From: Isoetes taiwanensis
Taxonomy: Eukaryota > Streptophyta > Lycopodiopsida > Isoetales > Isoetaceae
Direction of reading: 5' to 3'
DNA: 64,000 bases
Assembly: GCA_021234155.1 (NCBI GenBank)
Contig: JAJEKV010000014.1
Coordinates: 8,573,563 to 8,637,562, forward strand
The notes under the pieces were generated by a model that was not told the origin of the DNA, did not search any database, and saw only the letters and a program-made list of their open reading frames with translations. Positions 1 through 11,683 of the stretch are shown here, one piece after another. Within the stretch, counting starts at the first letter, position 1; every line of letters begins with the position of its first letter. Position numbers and translations under genes: made by a program.

Positions 1-21
1 CCCTAACCAGACCCCAAAACA

Positions 22-45
22 CCGCCGCCATTTGCCGGGTCTGAT
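22..45 (+). promoter_or_regulatory. Possible primer binding site of the first gypsy element
   Basis: The block CCGCCGCCATTTGCCGGG directly follows an LTR-end-like CA. It resembles the CGCCGTTGCCGGGG-type site known for Asp-tRNA priming in Athila/Tat elements, but the leading TGG is not preserved. Weak on its own; the position is what supports it. Confidence 0.3.
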
Positions 46-726
46 TTTATCCTACTTTCTTACGTCACGCCATGTCCGTCCGTAATTTCATGCGGAAGAA
101 CTCCTTTCTCGAACGACCTCTCGCTTGGGGCGCCATCAGCGTCGGAAATCGCCCCATTACGCGACATGTATGGCCGCTTATGACATAGAGGGAGGCCATC
201 TTGGTCTAGGGCTCAGTCCGCGCCACCCACCCCTCGTGTCGGGTCCTCGGTTCCGCCCCCAAGCGTGCAAACATTGCTCACAACCTCGGTCTCCTCATCA
301 CTATCGGGAGCCTTATCGGGCTCAACCTTCTCAACCGTACTTTCACACCCCCTGAACATGCCTACATCCATCATTCTTCAGGGCCATCGCCTCTTCAAGA
401 ACCATCATCTCCCGGGTGGCACGCGGCTATCCACATGTCTCCTTTGCACCTACCAGAATATCCTTTCCCTACGTTTCCCTTTGCTCTTCTTCGTTTACAA
501 CCTTACGGATCTCAAAACCAATGCTCCGGGCTACTTAGGTCTCTCTCATAGCGGTCACCCCTTCATCGTGGTCCGCAGCACAAAGTGCCACATCCACCTC
601 AACCTCAATATCCTCACTATCCCTTTCGTCGCCCAAAGACTTTCACATCTACCTTCGGACTGAACCGACTTATCCCACCTTTGGCAACACTAAAGGCAAA
701 CCGTTAGACCAAAGTGCTCAGCCCAC

Positions 727-1683
727 ATGGAAGAATTTGAGGCTCTAGCTGTCCTAAATGGTCACGCCAAACCTCAACTGAAATTCCACATCTTTTTCCA
801 CCACATCAAGCGTGGCTCTCCTCATCAATGGCTCATGTCCAACAAAAGCCATTGGAAACAAGACTGGTCCGAAATGCGACCGCTTTACGTCTCATTACGG
901 GACCACGGATGATGATCAACTTCATCTCAAGCAACTCAATGAACTTCAACAAGAGCCCACCTGAGTTCCGCCTCGGATTTTATGGATCGACTTCACATTC
1001 TGCTAAGTAAGCTCAAGGAGTACCCTACACAGAGCCAGATTTTGGTCTGGTTTCTCCAAGGACTTCCTCCCGCTATTCGACTCATGACTGAATACCTGCG
1101 TCCAAAAACTTTGGAGCAGGCTATCGACCTTGTCAATCACTCCGGCCAATGTTTCCTCCCGAGGCGTGGCTCTTCAAGAGCTCCCGCTCATTCCACTCCG
1201 TCATGGTTCCCACAAACGGCTGCTTTCAGCCTCAACACGCTAATCCACCAAGTAGTCAAATCTGGTGCCATATTTGCAAATATCAAGGCCATTTGGCCAA
1301 TGAGTGCAACTCCACCAATGGCCCGCCTCATTGCAAACGATGCAACATGTGCAATCATGCCACGGAAGAGTGCACTCGCACTCATCCCACACCGTTCCGC
1401 AACAAAATGGTTTATCAAGTGCAAACCACACCTCAAAGAACAATCGCACTATCGCCAGCCCACCTCTTCGTGCAGCCCACGCAACTCTATCAAAGAACCG
1501 GACCAACCACGGGGATCCAACCAACGTCCTCCTTTTGATCCTTCTAAAGCTCGGTGTTATCACCGTCAAGAATGGGGTCATACCACCGCGGCGTGTCCTC
1601 AACTTCCACAAGTTCGTGCGGCTTTCCCGGCACAAATCGGGACCACATCGGTCCGCCTCACGGCTTACCAACTCGCTCGCTAA
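727..1683 (+). pseudogene. Gag region of the first gypsy element (broken)
   Basis: Encodes the capsid and nucleocapsid precursor of the retrotransposon. The N-terminal part (727-912) is an aromatic, tryptophan-containing stretch like the retrotransposon gag domain. Two CCHC zinc knuckles can be read at about 1270-1390 (WCHICKYQGHLANEC, then CKRCNMCNHATEEC). A third knuckle-like block lies at about 1550-1600 in another frame (CYHRQEWGHTTAAC) and has Arg where the second Cys is expected. At least two frame changes separate these blocks, so no intact Gag can be made. Nucleic-acid binding by the knuckles is known for the family; the gag call rests on the knuckles and their position upstream of the protease. 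Confidence 0.7.
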
Positions 1684-2930
1684 TGGCAAACAAGGCCCAG
1701 CGACCCGTTCTTAAGAAGCCACCAAAGCGCCTCAAAGAATCACGCTTATCAACCAGCTCCAACAAATCAACCTCACTGGATCAACAAGCCCAAGAGGAAA
1801 TTTTTCGTGCACTTAATCCTCCAATCCAGTCAAATTGGGTTGGTTTAGTTTCACGCCGCACCAAGGCATCACGCCCCTTGACTATTATTCGAAGGGCACG
1901 CGAACCCGCCTTTGCGGTTGACACCATTCCTCATGGGGACGAAAAAAAGGTTCACTTTGCACCTGACTTGGAGAAGCTCATGCCACATGTTATGCCCAAA
2001 GTTCGCCAAAGCATTTTGAACCTCATGCAAGCTGCTGAAGGCCGCACATTGGCAAATGTTCATGCCACCACTAGAGCTCAACAAAGACAAGATACACCTT
2101 CAACATCTCAACCTCCACGCTCTCAGACATATCCCAATATTGCAGCCGAGGTTGACTTACTCAAAGAAGTTGCTGCTTCCCTGCCACGCACTCCCGCACC
2201 AGTGGAACCAGCAGATCCTTTTTCTCATGTACCTCTCGAACTCCAAGAGGAGCTCGCTAAGATCAAAATTCCTTTAAGCTTGGCAACCATTTTAAAACTC
2301 TGTCCTGCTCTCAAGGACCAGTTACCACTCCCAACTGTTTTAGTTGGGGCTGTGGCTACCTCTACACCCACGGTCCATGCCACGGTGGGAAATCAGCAAG
2401 TCAACCATGTTCAAATCGATGGAGGTAGCGCAGTCAATCTCATCACGGATAAACTCCGCAAACAAATGGGCATCACCCAACTCTTTCGCGCCCCATATGA
2501 CATCAAATTGGCTAATGGCCACATCACGAGACCTCAAGGCGTCACCCCTATTCTTCACATCCACATAGGTGATCTCCGCTTTCCCATGGAATTTGGAGTG
2601 TGGAAAGCTGGCGAAGATCCAGGTGACTATGAAATCTTTGGTAGGCGGACCTTTTCTCCGCCCGGGCAAAGAGTATCCACATCGGGCCGCGGACCGCTTA
2701 GTCATCACCGATGGTCATCTCAATGCCACCATGGACTTGCAAGCAAAGCGGGATCATTTTCATTGACAATGCGGAACCTTCTCTCGGACATTATTCGAAC
2801 TCAAGACATTTCGAATATTTATCAAGTTCAAGCTCCACTGCGAGTGCGCCTCTGTCATCCTATCCCGAAATATGCCGATCCTTGGGGAGAAATGACTCTT
2901 GATCGGGACCGGTACGGGCGCCTTACTTGA
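1684..2930 (+). pseudogene. Aspartic protease region of the first gypsy element
   Basis: The open frame at 1554-2930 begins with a basic, Pro/Ser-rich linker and contains a retropepsin-like core at about 2400-2640. The catalytic motif reads QIDGGSAVNLI: Asp-Gly-Gly-Ser, a D-G-x variant common in plant gypsy proteases. It is followed by the hydrophobic strands expected of the fold (VTPILHIHIGDLRFPMEFGV). Past about 2660 the frame loses similarity to a protease, and the sequence to 3360 is split among frames. The domain would cleave Gag-Pol; here it is part of a dead polyprotein. Confidence 0.7.
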
Positions 2931-3360
2931 CCCCTATCGGCTCCTTGCAATCGAATCCAACGCGTTGATCACTTTTCGGACATCGACACTTCGCAACTCC
3001 CCGTTGATGTACCTTTGTCATGAAGCAACCACTACTAGATGACACTGAAAGCAACCTCTCTTTTTCACCACGCGAAGTGCCACGATCGGTTATGCTCCAA
3101 CCTCCCGCACACATTGTCCGGATACTGAAGTCATACCCCATATTCAGACTCGAAAGTCGAGATTGTGGGCGTTGGCAACAATCAACTTTGTCGCATTGCC
3201 GCAAACCTTAGGCTCCTTATCGTAGCAGGGGCCGCCATTGCTTAAAAAAATTCAAACACATTTTCGCCGGAGTTACAAAGATCTTGGGGAATCAACAAAA
3301 GCTTGGGGAACTCACCATTCCTACCAAATCTGATGCACCCGGTGTAGCAACGACGATGCA

Positions 3361-4130
3361 TGTGCTCAACCCTAATTACCGCGGATCGCGTCAAGGCGGA
3401 AATTGACAAACTCCCTTTGCCGGGTTTGATCTATGAGGTCAAACATTTCGAATGGGTGAGCCCCATCGTCATTGCCCTTAAGCACAATGGTAAGATCCGC
3501 GTGCCATGTAGACTATCGGAAACTCAATCGAGCCACGGGCGTGATCATTTTCCACTTCCTTCACGAGACCAAGTTACGGAAGAAGTGGGCTGGACATGAG
3601 ATGTACTCCTTTATGGATGGTTTTTCTGGCTACAATCAGATCTCCATCAAAGAATCTGATCAACTCAAGACCACTTTCACCACCCCGTGGGGCACTTTTG
3701 CCTACAAGGTGGTTCCTTTTGGATTATCCAACTCTCCTTCAACATTTCAACGCATCATGCTCTCGGTTTTTCATGATTTCATGAAGGAAAATCCCTTCTT
3801 GCAAATTTTTCAAGATGACTTCTCTGCCTACAGTTCCATGGCTGACCATTTGGATAAATTGGAACTCGTCTTCCAGAAATGTGATGAGTCCGGCATTAGT
3901 CTCAATCCTGAGAAATGCACCTTTAAGCGTCACTTACGGTGTTACGTTAGGGCCATGTTGTCGCAAAAGCGGGAATCACCCGATCACGCCAAAATCGATT
4001 GTGTGCTCAAGGCTCAAGCACCAGCCAATATCAAAGAGACACGCTCTTTCCGGGAAAGGTCAATTATTACTCCACCTTCATACCGGATGGCAGCCATTGC
4101 AGATCCCATTCATAAACTCACGGGTGTGAA
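3361..4130 (+). pseudogene. Reverse transcriptase region of the first gypsy element
   Basis: Classic gypsy RT blocks appear in order: EWVSPIVIALKHNGKIR, then a shifted block matching the DYRKLN region, then MDGFSGYNQISIKESD, TTPWGTFAYKVVPFGLSNSP and TFQRIMLSVFHD. The catalytic double aspartate reads FQDDFSAY at about 3810-3835, followed by SLNPEKC in the thumb. Frame changes lie near 3500-3600 and after 3990. Function in the family is copying element RNA to DNA. The FQDD form in place of the usual Y/F-x-DD with a hydrophobic x may reflect mutation or consensus error. Confidence 0.8.
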
Positions 4131-4189
4131 TCCACGGGCTTGGAATTCCCAAAGGAAGCCGCTTCCAACAAACTGAAGCTTTTTGCTTA

Positions 4190-4600
4190 CCGAGTGCACC
4201 GGTTCTTGTTCCTCCTCAATGGGACAAGCCCTTTCATGTTCATGTCGATGTCTCGGCGTTTGCTATTGGAGCTGTTCTTTCTCAAGAATATGATGCGCAC
4301 ACTGATAAACCAAATCGCTACGCCAGCCGAAAACTCAATTCTGGCCGAAGAACTATTACGCCGCGGGCGTGAAGCTTTGGGTCTCATTTTTACGTGTCCA
4401 ACGCTCCGTCATTACCTTTTGGGCAGTCAAATCAAGTTCTTTGTGGACCACCAAGCACTCCTCTATTTGATCAACAAGTCCACGCCCACGGGCCGCATTG
4501 CTTTCGTTGGGTCCTTCTTCTCAAGAATTTGCTCCTTTTGAAATCGTTCATAAGGCTGGCAAATCTCATGTTGTTCCGGATTATCTTTCACGCATCCACA
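4190..4600 (+). pseudogene. RNase H region of the first gypsy element
   Basis: In one frame the sequence reads KPFHVHVDVSAFAIGAVLSQ, the first catalytic Asp block of RT-associated RNase H. It is followed about 150 bases later by QIKFFVDHQALLYLINK, the second conserved block with the DHQAL signature. These blocks are in a different frame from the RT above, so the polyprotein is broken between them. The domain would degrade RNA in the RNA/DNA hybrid. Confidence 0.7.
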
Positions 4601-5080
4601 CGGATGATCCCGCAAGGGGTCTCAGACGCCTTCCCTGATGCTCAACTCTTTTTAGTCACGGCAACACCACATTGGTTCCATGATTTTCAGCAGTACCTCC
4701 TCACGGGGTGCTCTTCCACCGTAAGGCGAGGCGCCTCTCTCACATGGCGACAATCCTGTCGCCATCAATTTCTCAGGAGAGGTCCGTGACTACACCATGG
4801 TTGCGGACATCTCTACAAAAAGGGTAAGGACACCATCCTTCGACCGTGTTCTACCTCATGAAGTTCGGATATTGTTCGAGAAGCTCATCAAGGGCTCGGT
4901 GGTGGTCATTTTCATGGTGACACCACGGCATGAAAAATCCTTTCCGGGTATTATTGGCCCACGCTCTTCAAAGATGCTCACGCCCACGCCAAGACGCGTG
5001 TGGCGCTTGCCGGGTGGGGGGGCCCGCGCCCGTGGCGCTCTTCCCTTGACGCCGGCCGCCCGCGCCACTTCCCGCCGATA

Positions 5081-5994
5081 AATGGGGAATGGACTTTGTG
5101 GGACCTATAGATCCTCTGCGAGGCACACTTTCGTGCCGATACATTACTCGTTCTCACCGACCACGCCACCAAATGGGCGGAAGCTTGTGCACTTCCGGAC
5201 AACTCTTTTGCAAGCACGGCTAGAGTCCTCTATCAACAAATCATCACGCGATTTCCGCCTACGGAGCTGGTCGGTGGCCGTGGTGTTCATTTCATCAATC
5301 ATACTATCAAAGAGGCGACGGATTATCTCTCGATACATCATCACAAGAGCACACCTTACTATCCTCAAGGCAATGGGTTGGGCGAAAGCACCAACAAAAC
5401 TACGGTCACCATTCTCAAGAAAATTTGTGACGCTTCCCGCACAGATTGGCAGACAAAACTTCCTACTGTTCTTTGGGCCTACAATACTTGTTTCAAGATT
5501 GCTACGGGTCACACTCCTTTTAAATTGGTTTATGGTCAGGAAGCTCTCATGCCATTTGAATACATCCTTCCAACACCCGCTTTCAACCGCTAGCTCGCTC
5601 ATAATCCACGGTTGCTCTCAAAGAACGGGTCTATCAATTAGAACAGTTGGATGAACTTCGAAGGGATGCTTATATTCGTGTTCTTCATGGACAACAGTTG
5701 CAAAAATCTTTACATGACAAACGTTTGAAGACCAAAACATTCAAAGAAGGAGATTTGGTTCTTCTTTATGATTCCAGGTACAAAAATTTTCCGGGTAAAC
5801 TCAAGTTTCGTTGGCTTGGCCCTTATCACATTGTTCAAGTGGTTAGACCAAGCGTTTTCCAACTAGCTGAGTTAGATGGCACTCCATTACCTACATTGGT
5901 TAATGGTTTTCGTCTCAAAGCATTTCATCACACAGAAAGTGAACATCAACACACAGAGACAGTTCAAGAAGCAAACACCACAGAAAGTGACTAG
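5081..5994 (+). pseudogene. Integrase region of the first gypsy element
   Basis: The integrase core starts with WGMDFVGPID (about 5080-5115) and continues in another frame with the TDHATKWAEA block (first catalytic Asp region, about 5155-5185). It continues with the YYPQGNGLGE block near 5360-5390 that carries the catalytic Glu. WQTKLPTVLWAYNT and FKLVYGQEALMPFEY follow. The C-terminal part (5647-5994) is intact for 115 residues: EGDLVLLYDSRYKNFPGKLK, then RWLGPYHIVQVV, the GPF/Y-like module. No chromodomain follows, which argues against a chromovirus. Frame breaks lie at about 5130 and 5600. Confidence 0.8.
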
Positions 5995-6334
5995 AAAGGC
6001 GGTAGATTATATTATAGTGGAGATTTTTTACAAAATGTGGGCGCAGCCCAGCTATTTCCGCTATGGGCACTGCCCTATATACAAAAACGGGCTCGAGCCC
6101 TATTTACTAAGTCCCGAGGAACAACCCTCTACTCGGGGTTCGGAAAAGGAGGTGATGCGAGGAGATGGTAGAGGTTCTGCCCCGGATCCCGAAGATGCAG
6201 AACCACCTCCATCCGTTGGTCTTGGTCGGGATGTTCAGCCATCCCGCACACACGGCCGTCCATGCGAATGCCGCGGTTGTGGCGGCGCCCGAGATCCGAA
6301 CAATTCATCTTACAAGTGATCCACTCGGCGGTTA

Positions 6335-9300
6335 GTGGGCATTGTGCAATCTTCGTTCAAGCCCGTGGCGACCATACCGGCGCCATCGGATGCCGCCGTT
6401 TCTCGGTTCGTCTTATATAGCCAATCGAGGAACTCCTTGTCGGCGTGGACTAATCACACAAATCGCCAACGTGTTTGCAATGCAAGGTTTGTTTCTAAAA
6501 TGAGAATCGTTCTCCTCCGCATATCTAGCCATGGTACCTTGACACATTCCTTTTAAATGATATCCCACCGAGTTGCCCGGCATTGAATGCCATTCCTTCT
6601 TTCCGCCCGTCGAACATTAATGGGTGTCCTTTGCCATCTGTCACATCCGATCTTTCTTTCACGTCTCATCCTCACCGTTCATTGCTTCTCCCTTACGTTT
6701 TTGGGACTTAGCCAAATTTTTGCCTCTCAATACCCTTCTTAGCATCTTTTGATTTTTTGGCACCATCAGCGGTTCGGTTCGCACTCTTCATACCTCTTAA
6801 GCCTCCGGTTTATGCCCTAAAACAAACCTTTTCGTTTCCTGCGCCTTCGTCCTCCCGTGCTTTCGACTTTCGTCTTCGCCTTTGGCATCCCTCTTCGTTC
6901 GCACATCATTCCCATGGCGGCCCCAAGATTTTCTACACTTCAAACTCTTGCTCCCAAGGATCCGCCCTTTTGCATCGTATCCTTCTTGGCGCCCACTTTC
7001 CGTGAAGCCCTTGTTGGCCCAAATAAAAGTATTGAAGCGACACCGGCTTTTTTGAATTCTCTCAAATGGAACTTAGGCTCCAAATCGACCCGATTCGCGG
7101 CGGTTCATCGCGCCAATATATCGTTAACTTGCCCTTAAAGGTTACACCAAGCGTGGTCGATGGCACCACCATTTCATTGACTCAACATTTGATTTCGAGG
7201 TATTTCATATTCCCTTGCACACCCCTTTGTGTATCATGGTGCGCTATACGGGATATCGATGTCACGAGTTTGGTGCCTCGCTTATCATGTCAATGTCCAT
7301 CGTCGACCAATATCGACAAACCTCCGAGACCTTTGTTAAATTTTACGTGGCGAAAATTCCTTGGGTATTCTATCAAGAACACCCATATCAATAAGCCCCG
7401 TCTTCCCACGGTCATGAGCACGGTCACACTCATGTCCTTTGTCTCCTCCTCTACACCATCCACTTCACACCATTTTTCCCGGACCTCCCAAACTGGGCAG
7501 CGGCCGGCTCCACCACCACAACACCCTGCAATGGGTTGTTGTATCGGTATCGGCCGAGGATGCTCAAGTTGCCGCTCTTAAGTTTTAAGAATCCCAAGGC
7601 GCTCTTATGGCGGGTTCCAGCAATTTTCGAGGCCTCGATGCGGTACACCAAGACCTCCGGCTGCATCGCCCAAGTTGCAACTTTGGAGGCCAAACTTCAA
7701 GACAAGCATGAAGCTCTCTTACGGGCTCATGCGGATCTCAAAAGTACACAAGCTCAAGTCAGCCAACTAGCGGTCGGCGGGCTCAGCTCGGTCGAAATTC
7801 AGACTTTATTGGAGCACAACAAGTCCAAAGCGGCTCTCGAAAGTACCAAGGACGGAATATTGCTAAACTCAATGCCTTGTACTTTGAAGCTGTGTGAAAA
7901 TTTCAGCACTCAAGTTCAAAATCTTTTTCGGCGGGGCGCTCAAGTAAGCCTCCTTGGCCGGCTCGGCTTTCTACAGACCTCTCACGCTCACCTCTCTTCA
8001 AGATCAGCCTACGGAGGTGCGGCAGAAAATACTAGATGGCGGAGATTGCCGTGGCTTCGTCTCAATACACCGGGAAATCTTCCTCCCGTGTCAATCCTTA
8101 CCGAAGCGGGTCGTGACCCGATCACGCGCTGCTACTCGAAAGGGACAATCGGATCCGTGATCTCGAACAACAATTTTGCGGCAAGCTATTGATCTGGCGA
8201 TGAGGCTCAAGCAAAACTTGGCCTTGATCGCAATTCTTCACCGAATGCCGGTTGACTCCCGGCTCCCTCCCCGCTATCATGATTATGTGGTTGCTCGGCG
8301 CCACCTCTTCCTTTCAAAGTGGGCGCGGCCGATGGTACAATGGATATTCAGCGGCGATCTTTGATTTTCTTGGATTTGGCGAACTCTCCATTGAAGACAA
8401 AGGGTTGTGATGTGCCCTTGTCGTCTTTGATCTCATACACCATTGTGCCGATCCGGACTTTCTCACCTTGAGTGGTTCAGCCCATGGCTTACATCTTTCA
8501 TGATTTCTATGCGGGTGATACACGGAAAACTTTGGAAATGGGCCACGCCCGGCTTTTCGAGGTGACCCCAACGTGCAATGGGTGCTTCGGGGATAACAAT
8601 CCATATCTTGCGGATTCTCGCCGGACCCAAACTCTTCATCGAGTACATGCACGAGCTTGCCAATCATTTATCTCTCGGCAAGCGGAAAGGCTACAACAAA
8701 TCGAGGGAAGTATCTAGGACATCCAGAAGATCTTCCCTATGCACAAATTTATATGCGACACCTATTTGGTTACAATCGATTACAAGCTCGTTGGATAGCA
8801 AGGCGGTCCCCACGGGATGGGATAGCCCTCTGTCAACTCTCGACTCTGCTTCTCTTTGGGATCGTTGGTGTCGCACTTGATCCGGATCTTGTCGATCCAT
8901 TCAGGGAGCGCTTTCAAGAACCCACGCCTACGGGCATGGTTCCTTCTCCCTATGCTTCCACATGTACCTCCCGCCCGGGTTCTGACTTCGATTGGCCTTC
9001 CTTTTTGGACCAAGGTCATGGATGGTCATGCGGTGGACCCCACCTCGGATCTCGGCCGGATCTCCGGTGGGATCCACGTTTTGTTCGCCGCTCACATTGG
9101 GAAGAAGGTGCCACTCTGGACAACACCACCAATTGGATCTACATTGCTAATGGCGTGGTTGGCAGCGGCCGGCGGATGCGCTTCATGGTCTCAACACCTT
9201 CTTGCAGGAATGCCTCCACCTCACGATCGCCGTCCATCTTCAAGCCGGATTTTGCGCTGCCCTCAAATGCATTTTGCTAAGCTCCTTAAATCGGCGTCCC

Positions 9301-9600
9301 CATTTTTCTTTGCAATCCAAATGCCGTCGGTGCCTTTGGCCTTCGATTTGTCTCCTCATGGAATGTCGGTACATTTCTTGAGGGCCCGCCGCGCCCTTGA
9401 AGACATGGTCCTCTCGCTTTCTTATAGATGCCGATAGATCCGCCCTTGGCCAAAACACACCTCAAGCTCTTCAAATCGCCAAGATCTCATCAGCCCGATT
9501 ATCATAATGGTGCCGTCCTCACTCCGTGAGGATCACTTTCGAATAGATGGCTTCAGCCCTCCCAAAGCGCTTCCTCCTTTTCTTCTTCACTCGGTGTCGT
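6335..9600. other. Post-integrase region with degenerate extra ORFs on both strands
   Basis: About 3.3 kb between integrase and the purine tract. On the + strand, readable pieces lie at 6857-7138 and about 7165-7390, and a coiled-coil-like piece at about 7670-7780 (LEAKLQDKHEALLRAHADLK). On the minus strand, protein-like pieces lie at about 9480-8310, for example WIDKIRIKCDTNDPKEK (8910-8780) and KVRIGTMVYEIKDDKG (about 8470-8420). I recognise none of them. Post-pol ORFs, including antisense ones, are known in Tat-lineage elements such as Grande. Assigning these pieces to such ORFs is inference. Confidence 0.45.
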
Positions 9601-9602
9601 TT

Positions 9603-9612
9603 GGTGGGGGAG
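9603..9612 (+). promoter_or_regulatory. Polypurine tract of the first gypsy element
   Basis: GGTGGGGGAG lies immediately before TGTTAGTCC, the expected 5' TG of an LTR. This is the usual place for the plus-strand primer. Confidence 0.6.
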
Positions 9613-10176
9613 TGTTAGTCCTCTGTGCCTCACAGTGCAGGGACTATTCATCATATCTGACAGACCAGGTCAAGCTCAAGGATCCTCGATCAACCCTTGG
9701 GTCGGACATCCAAGGCTCATGAAGACCAAGCGGCGGACCCGCGGTCAAAGCCTTTGGTACATCAACAAAGAGGCTTCGGACAAGTGGCGGCCGCGTCCGC
9801 CGTCGTCGGCGTGATTCTAGGCACTTCAAGAGCACCGCCAACATTCACCAAATCAGGCCTCCTTCGAGTCGGCACCGAGATCGATCGAGTGTCTATATTG
9901 GGCCCAAGGCCATTGTACTATATATATGAGTAGAGTTAGCTCATAAGTTTTTAGATGAGTTTTGAGTCTTGTCTCTTTTCAGTTTTCTCTCTATTGCGAG
10001 AGCTCATGTATTTTCATCATTGATATCAAGGAAGCTTATCATCTTTCTCTCATTTGTTCTGTTCTCTTCTTTTCTTCTCTTTCGGCAAATCCGTGACATA
10101 GTCCCAGGACTCTCTGTTAGATCCACGGGTCCTCACAGAGGGTCATCTTCCAGAGTTCGAACCCAGACCCCAAACA
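9613..10176 (+). repeat. Putative 3' LTR of the first gypsy element
   Basis: Starts with TG after a purine tract and probably ends with ...CCCCAAACA. It contains a TATA box (TATATATA at about 9919-9927) followed by a pyrimidine-rich leader at about 9970-10085, as in plant LTR promoters. The 5' partner lies outside the window except perhaps its last ~20 bases, so the 3' boundary is inferred. Confidence 0.5.
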
Positions 10177-11050
10177 TGGTTCATGCCCATATCTCCTCTC
10201 CCACCCCTGCTGTCCAACACAAAGAGTGATATATTTTTAAGGCCTGAAGTTGATTCTGGCAAGAGACCTTTGTACCCAATGGGTGAATCTTTGGACAACG
10301 TCGTCTTCTCCGATAATCTTCTTCACAAGGGCCACTTTTCTTCTCAACTCGCCCGATTACCTTAGGGGTAGAGTCTCCTTATGTTTTGTATTTTTAGCCT
10401 TGAATTCTTTAGGAAGTCCTTTGACCAGAATACAAACTTCTTGATGTCATCATTCGACCTTGTATTTGTCCCGGCAATCAATTTCGGATAATGCCACATC
10501 CCCCGATAGCCTTTGTTAACTTCGGCTCCTACGGTGACTTCATAATCACATTACATCCTTTACATGGCTGCGGCACTCAACGAAGGACATCCTATCCTTG
10601 GTGAAAGCACCCTTCTTGTATAAGACTTCCTTCTTTAAGCAGCGGTCTAAAACCCAAATGGTCTCGGCGTCGTCTAGCCCCCGAAGTCTTTCTCATCTCT
10701 GTCACATTCAAGTCAAATATGCTTACATCAGCGGGGAGGCACCCTACCCATAGTGTGCGGCTTCCCTTGTGCATAAAGCGTCCCGAAATTCATTCCACTT
10801 GAGCCATCGCCTCCTTACAAAACACAATCTTATACGAAGTCTGTTGGTCACGACTGCTGGATGAGCTTTTGAAGGATGCGCAATGTCATCACCACCTTTT
10901 TCTTTGATTTTCTTGCGGTCTTCTTCTTCTCTGTATAATTGTGCGACGAGTCGCTCCAGCAGCTTGAATGCCTCAGACTTTGACCCGCATGCGGTGGGCA
11001 ATGGGCCACTATTCCACCCCTTGTTGGTGGGCGTGGCGGTTGTTCAACGT
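10177..11050 (-). other. Unrecognised sequence with weak minus-strand coding pieces
   Basis: No gene can be called. On the minus strand, short protein-like stretches are visible, for example at 11001-10744 (KLLERLVAQLYREEEDRKKI) and 10774-10592. They are in different frames and match no family I recognise. They could be the tail of the degenerate coding region at 12.65-11.68 kb. Confidence 0.25.
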
Positions 11051-11096
11051 ATGGATTTGCAATAATACGGACATTGAATCGATATCATAGAATAGA

Positions 11097-11423
11097 AACG
11101 CCGGGCGCGATTTGAATAGAATTGATCAAGAGAAAAATCACGCCTGGCGTGAAATGAATAAAGTTACTAATGCAATCCACGCCAGGTGTGCTTTAAAATC
11201 AAATCAATTCCGCCAGCGTGTTTTCAAATCAATCAATTCACGCCCGGTGTTTTGGATCAATTGGTTGACTTGAAAACACGCATGGCGGAATTGATTGATT
11301 TGAAAAGCGCTGGCGGAATTGATTTGATTTGAAAATCGCTGGCGTGAATACAATTTATGAAACCGGTAGATTTGAAAACACTTTGGCGTGAATTCGATTG
11401 ATTTGAAAACACGCCTGGCGTGA
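11097..11423. repeat. Array of about ten short GC palindromes with AT-rich spacers
   Basis: Around ten variants of the imperfect palindrome CACGCCnGGCGTG occur at about 11098, 11139, 11179, 11210, 11239, 11277, 11307, 11337, 11380 and 11410, spaced 30-43 bases apart. The spacers are variants of GAATTGATTGATTTGAAAA, and the same spacer appears inverted at 11221-11240 (TTTTCAAATCAATCAATTCA). The array therefore carries both direct and inverted symmetry. There are no protein-coding neighbours of known function. More single copies lie at 12.65-16.73 kb. Confidence 0.8.
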
Positions 11424-11683
11424 ATATTAAAATGCATTGGAATAGATGCAGTTAGTTACCTTTTGTATAGAAATGTCTTCCCCATTTCATTCAAAGTTGC
11501 GCTAATCTCAGCCAAATCTGCAGGTGAAGTATTGGCATCCAAGATACGACACCTCCTATACGCATAGTGATTGTAGAACGCGTTTTGGCCTGTTTGTTAC
11601 GCTTTGCGATGAGGGCCTTCGTGCCTCAACAGAATCTTTGCCCGTCGATGACGGCGAATTTAATATTTTCATTTAACATTAAC

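Larger units (their letters stand above)
1..10176 (+). mobile_element. Ty3/gypsy LTR retrotransposon, Tat/Athila-like layout, degenerate
   Basis: Domain order on the + strand is gag, aspartic protease, reverse transcriptase, RNase H, integrase, which defines Ty3/gypsy. About 3.6 kb of further sequence follows integrase before a purine tract and a putative 3' LTR; such post-integrase space is known from Tat and Athila lineages. The string CAGACCCCAAAACA at positions 8-21 resembles the end of the putative 3' LTR (CAGACCCCAAACA, ending at 10176). It is followed by CCGCCGCC...TTGCCGGG, which recalls the Asp-tRNA primer site used by these lineages. The window may therefore open in the last bases of the 5' LTR (inference). 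Every domain is broken by frame changes, and some of these may be sequence errors. Confidence 0.8.

Noticed and set aside
10150-10165. GTTCGAACC, a T-arm-like word
   Set aside because: No tRNA cloverleaf around it; it lies in the putative LTR end.
11097-11423. CRISPR-like look of regularly spaced palindromes
   Set aside because: Spacers are themselves repeats of one AT-rich word, units vary, and the window is eukaryotic; not a CRISPR array.
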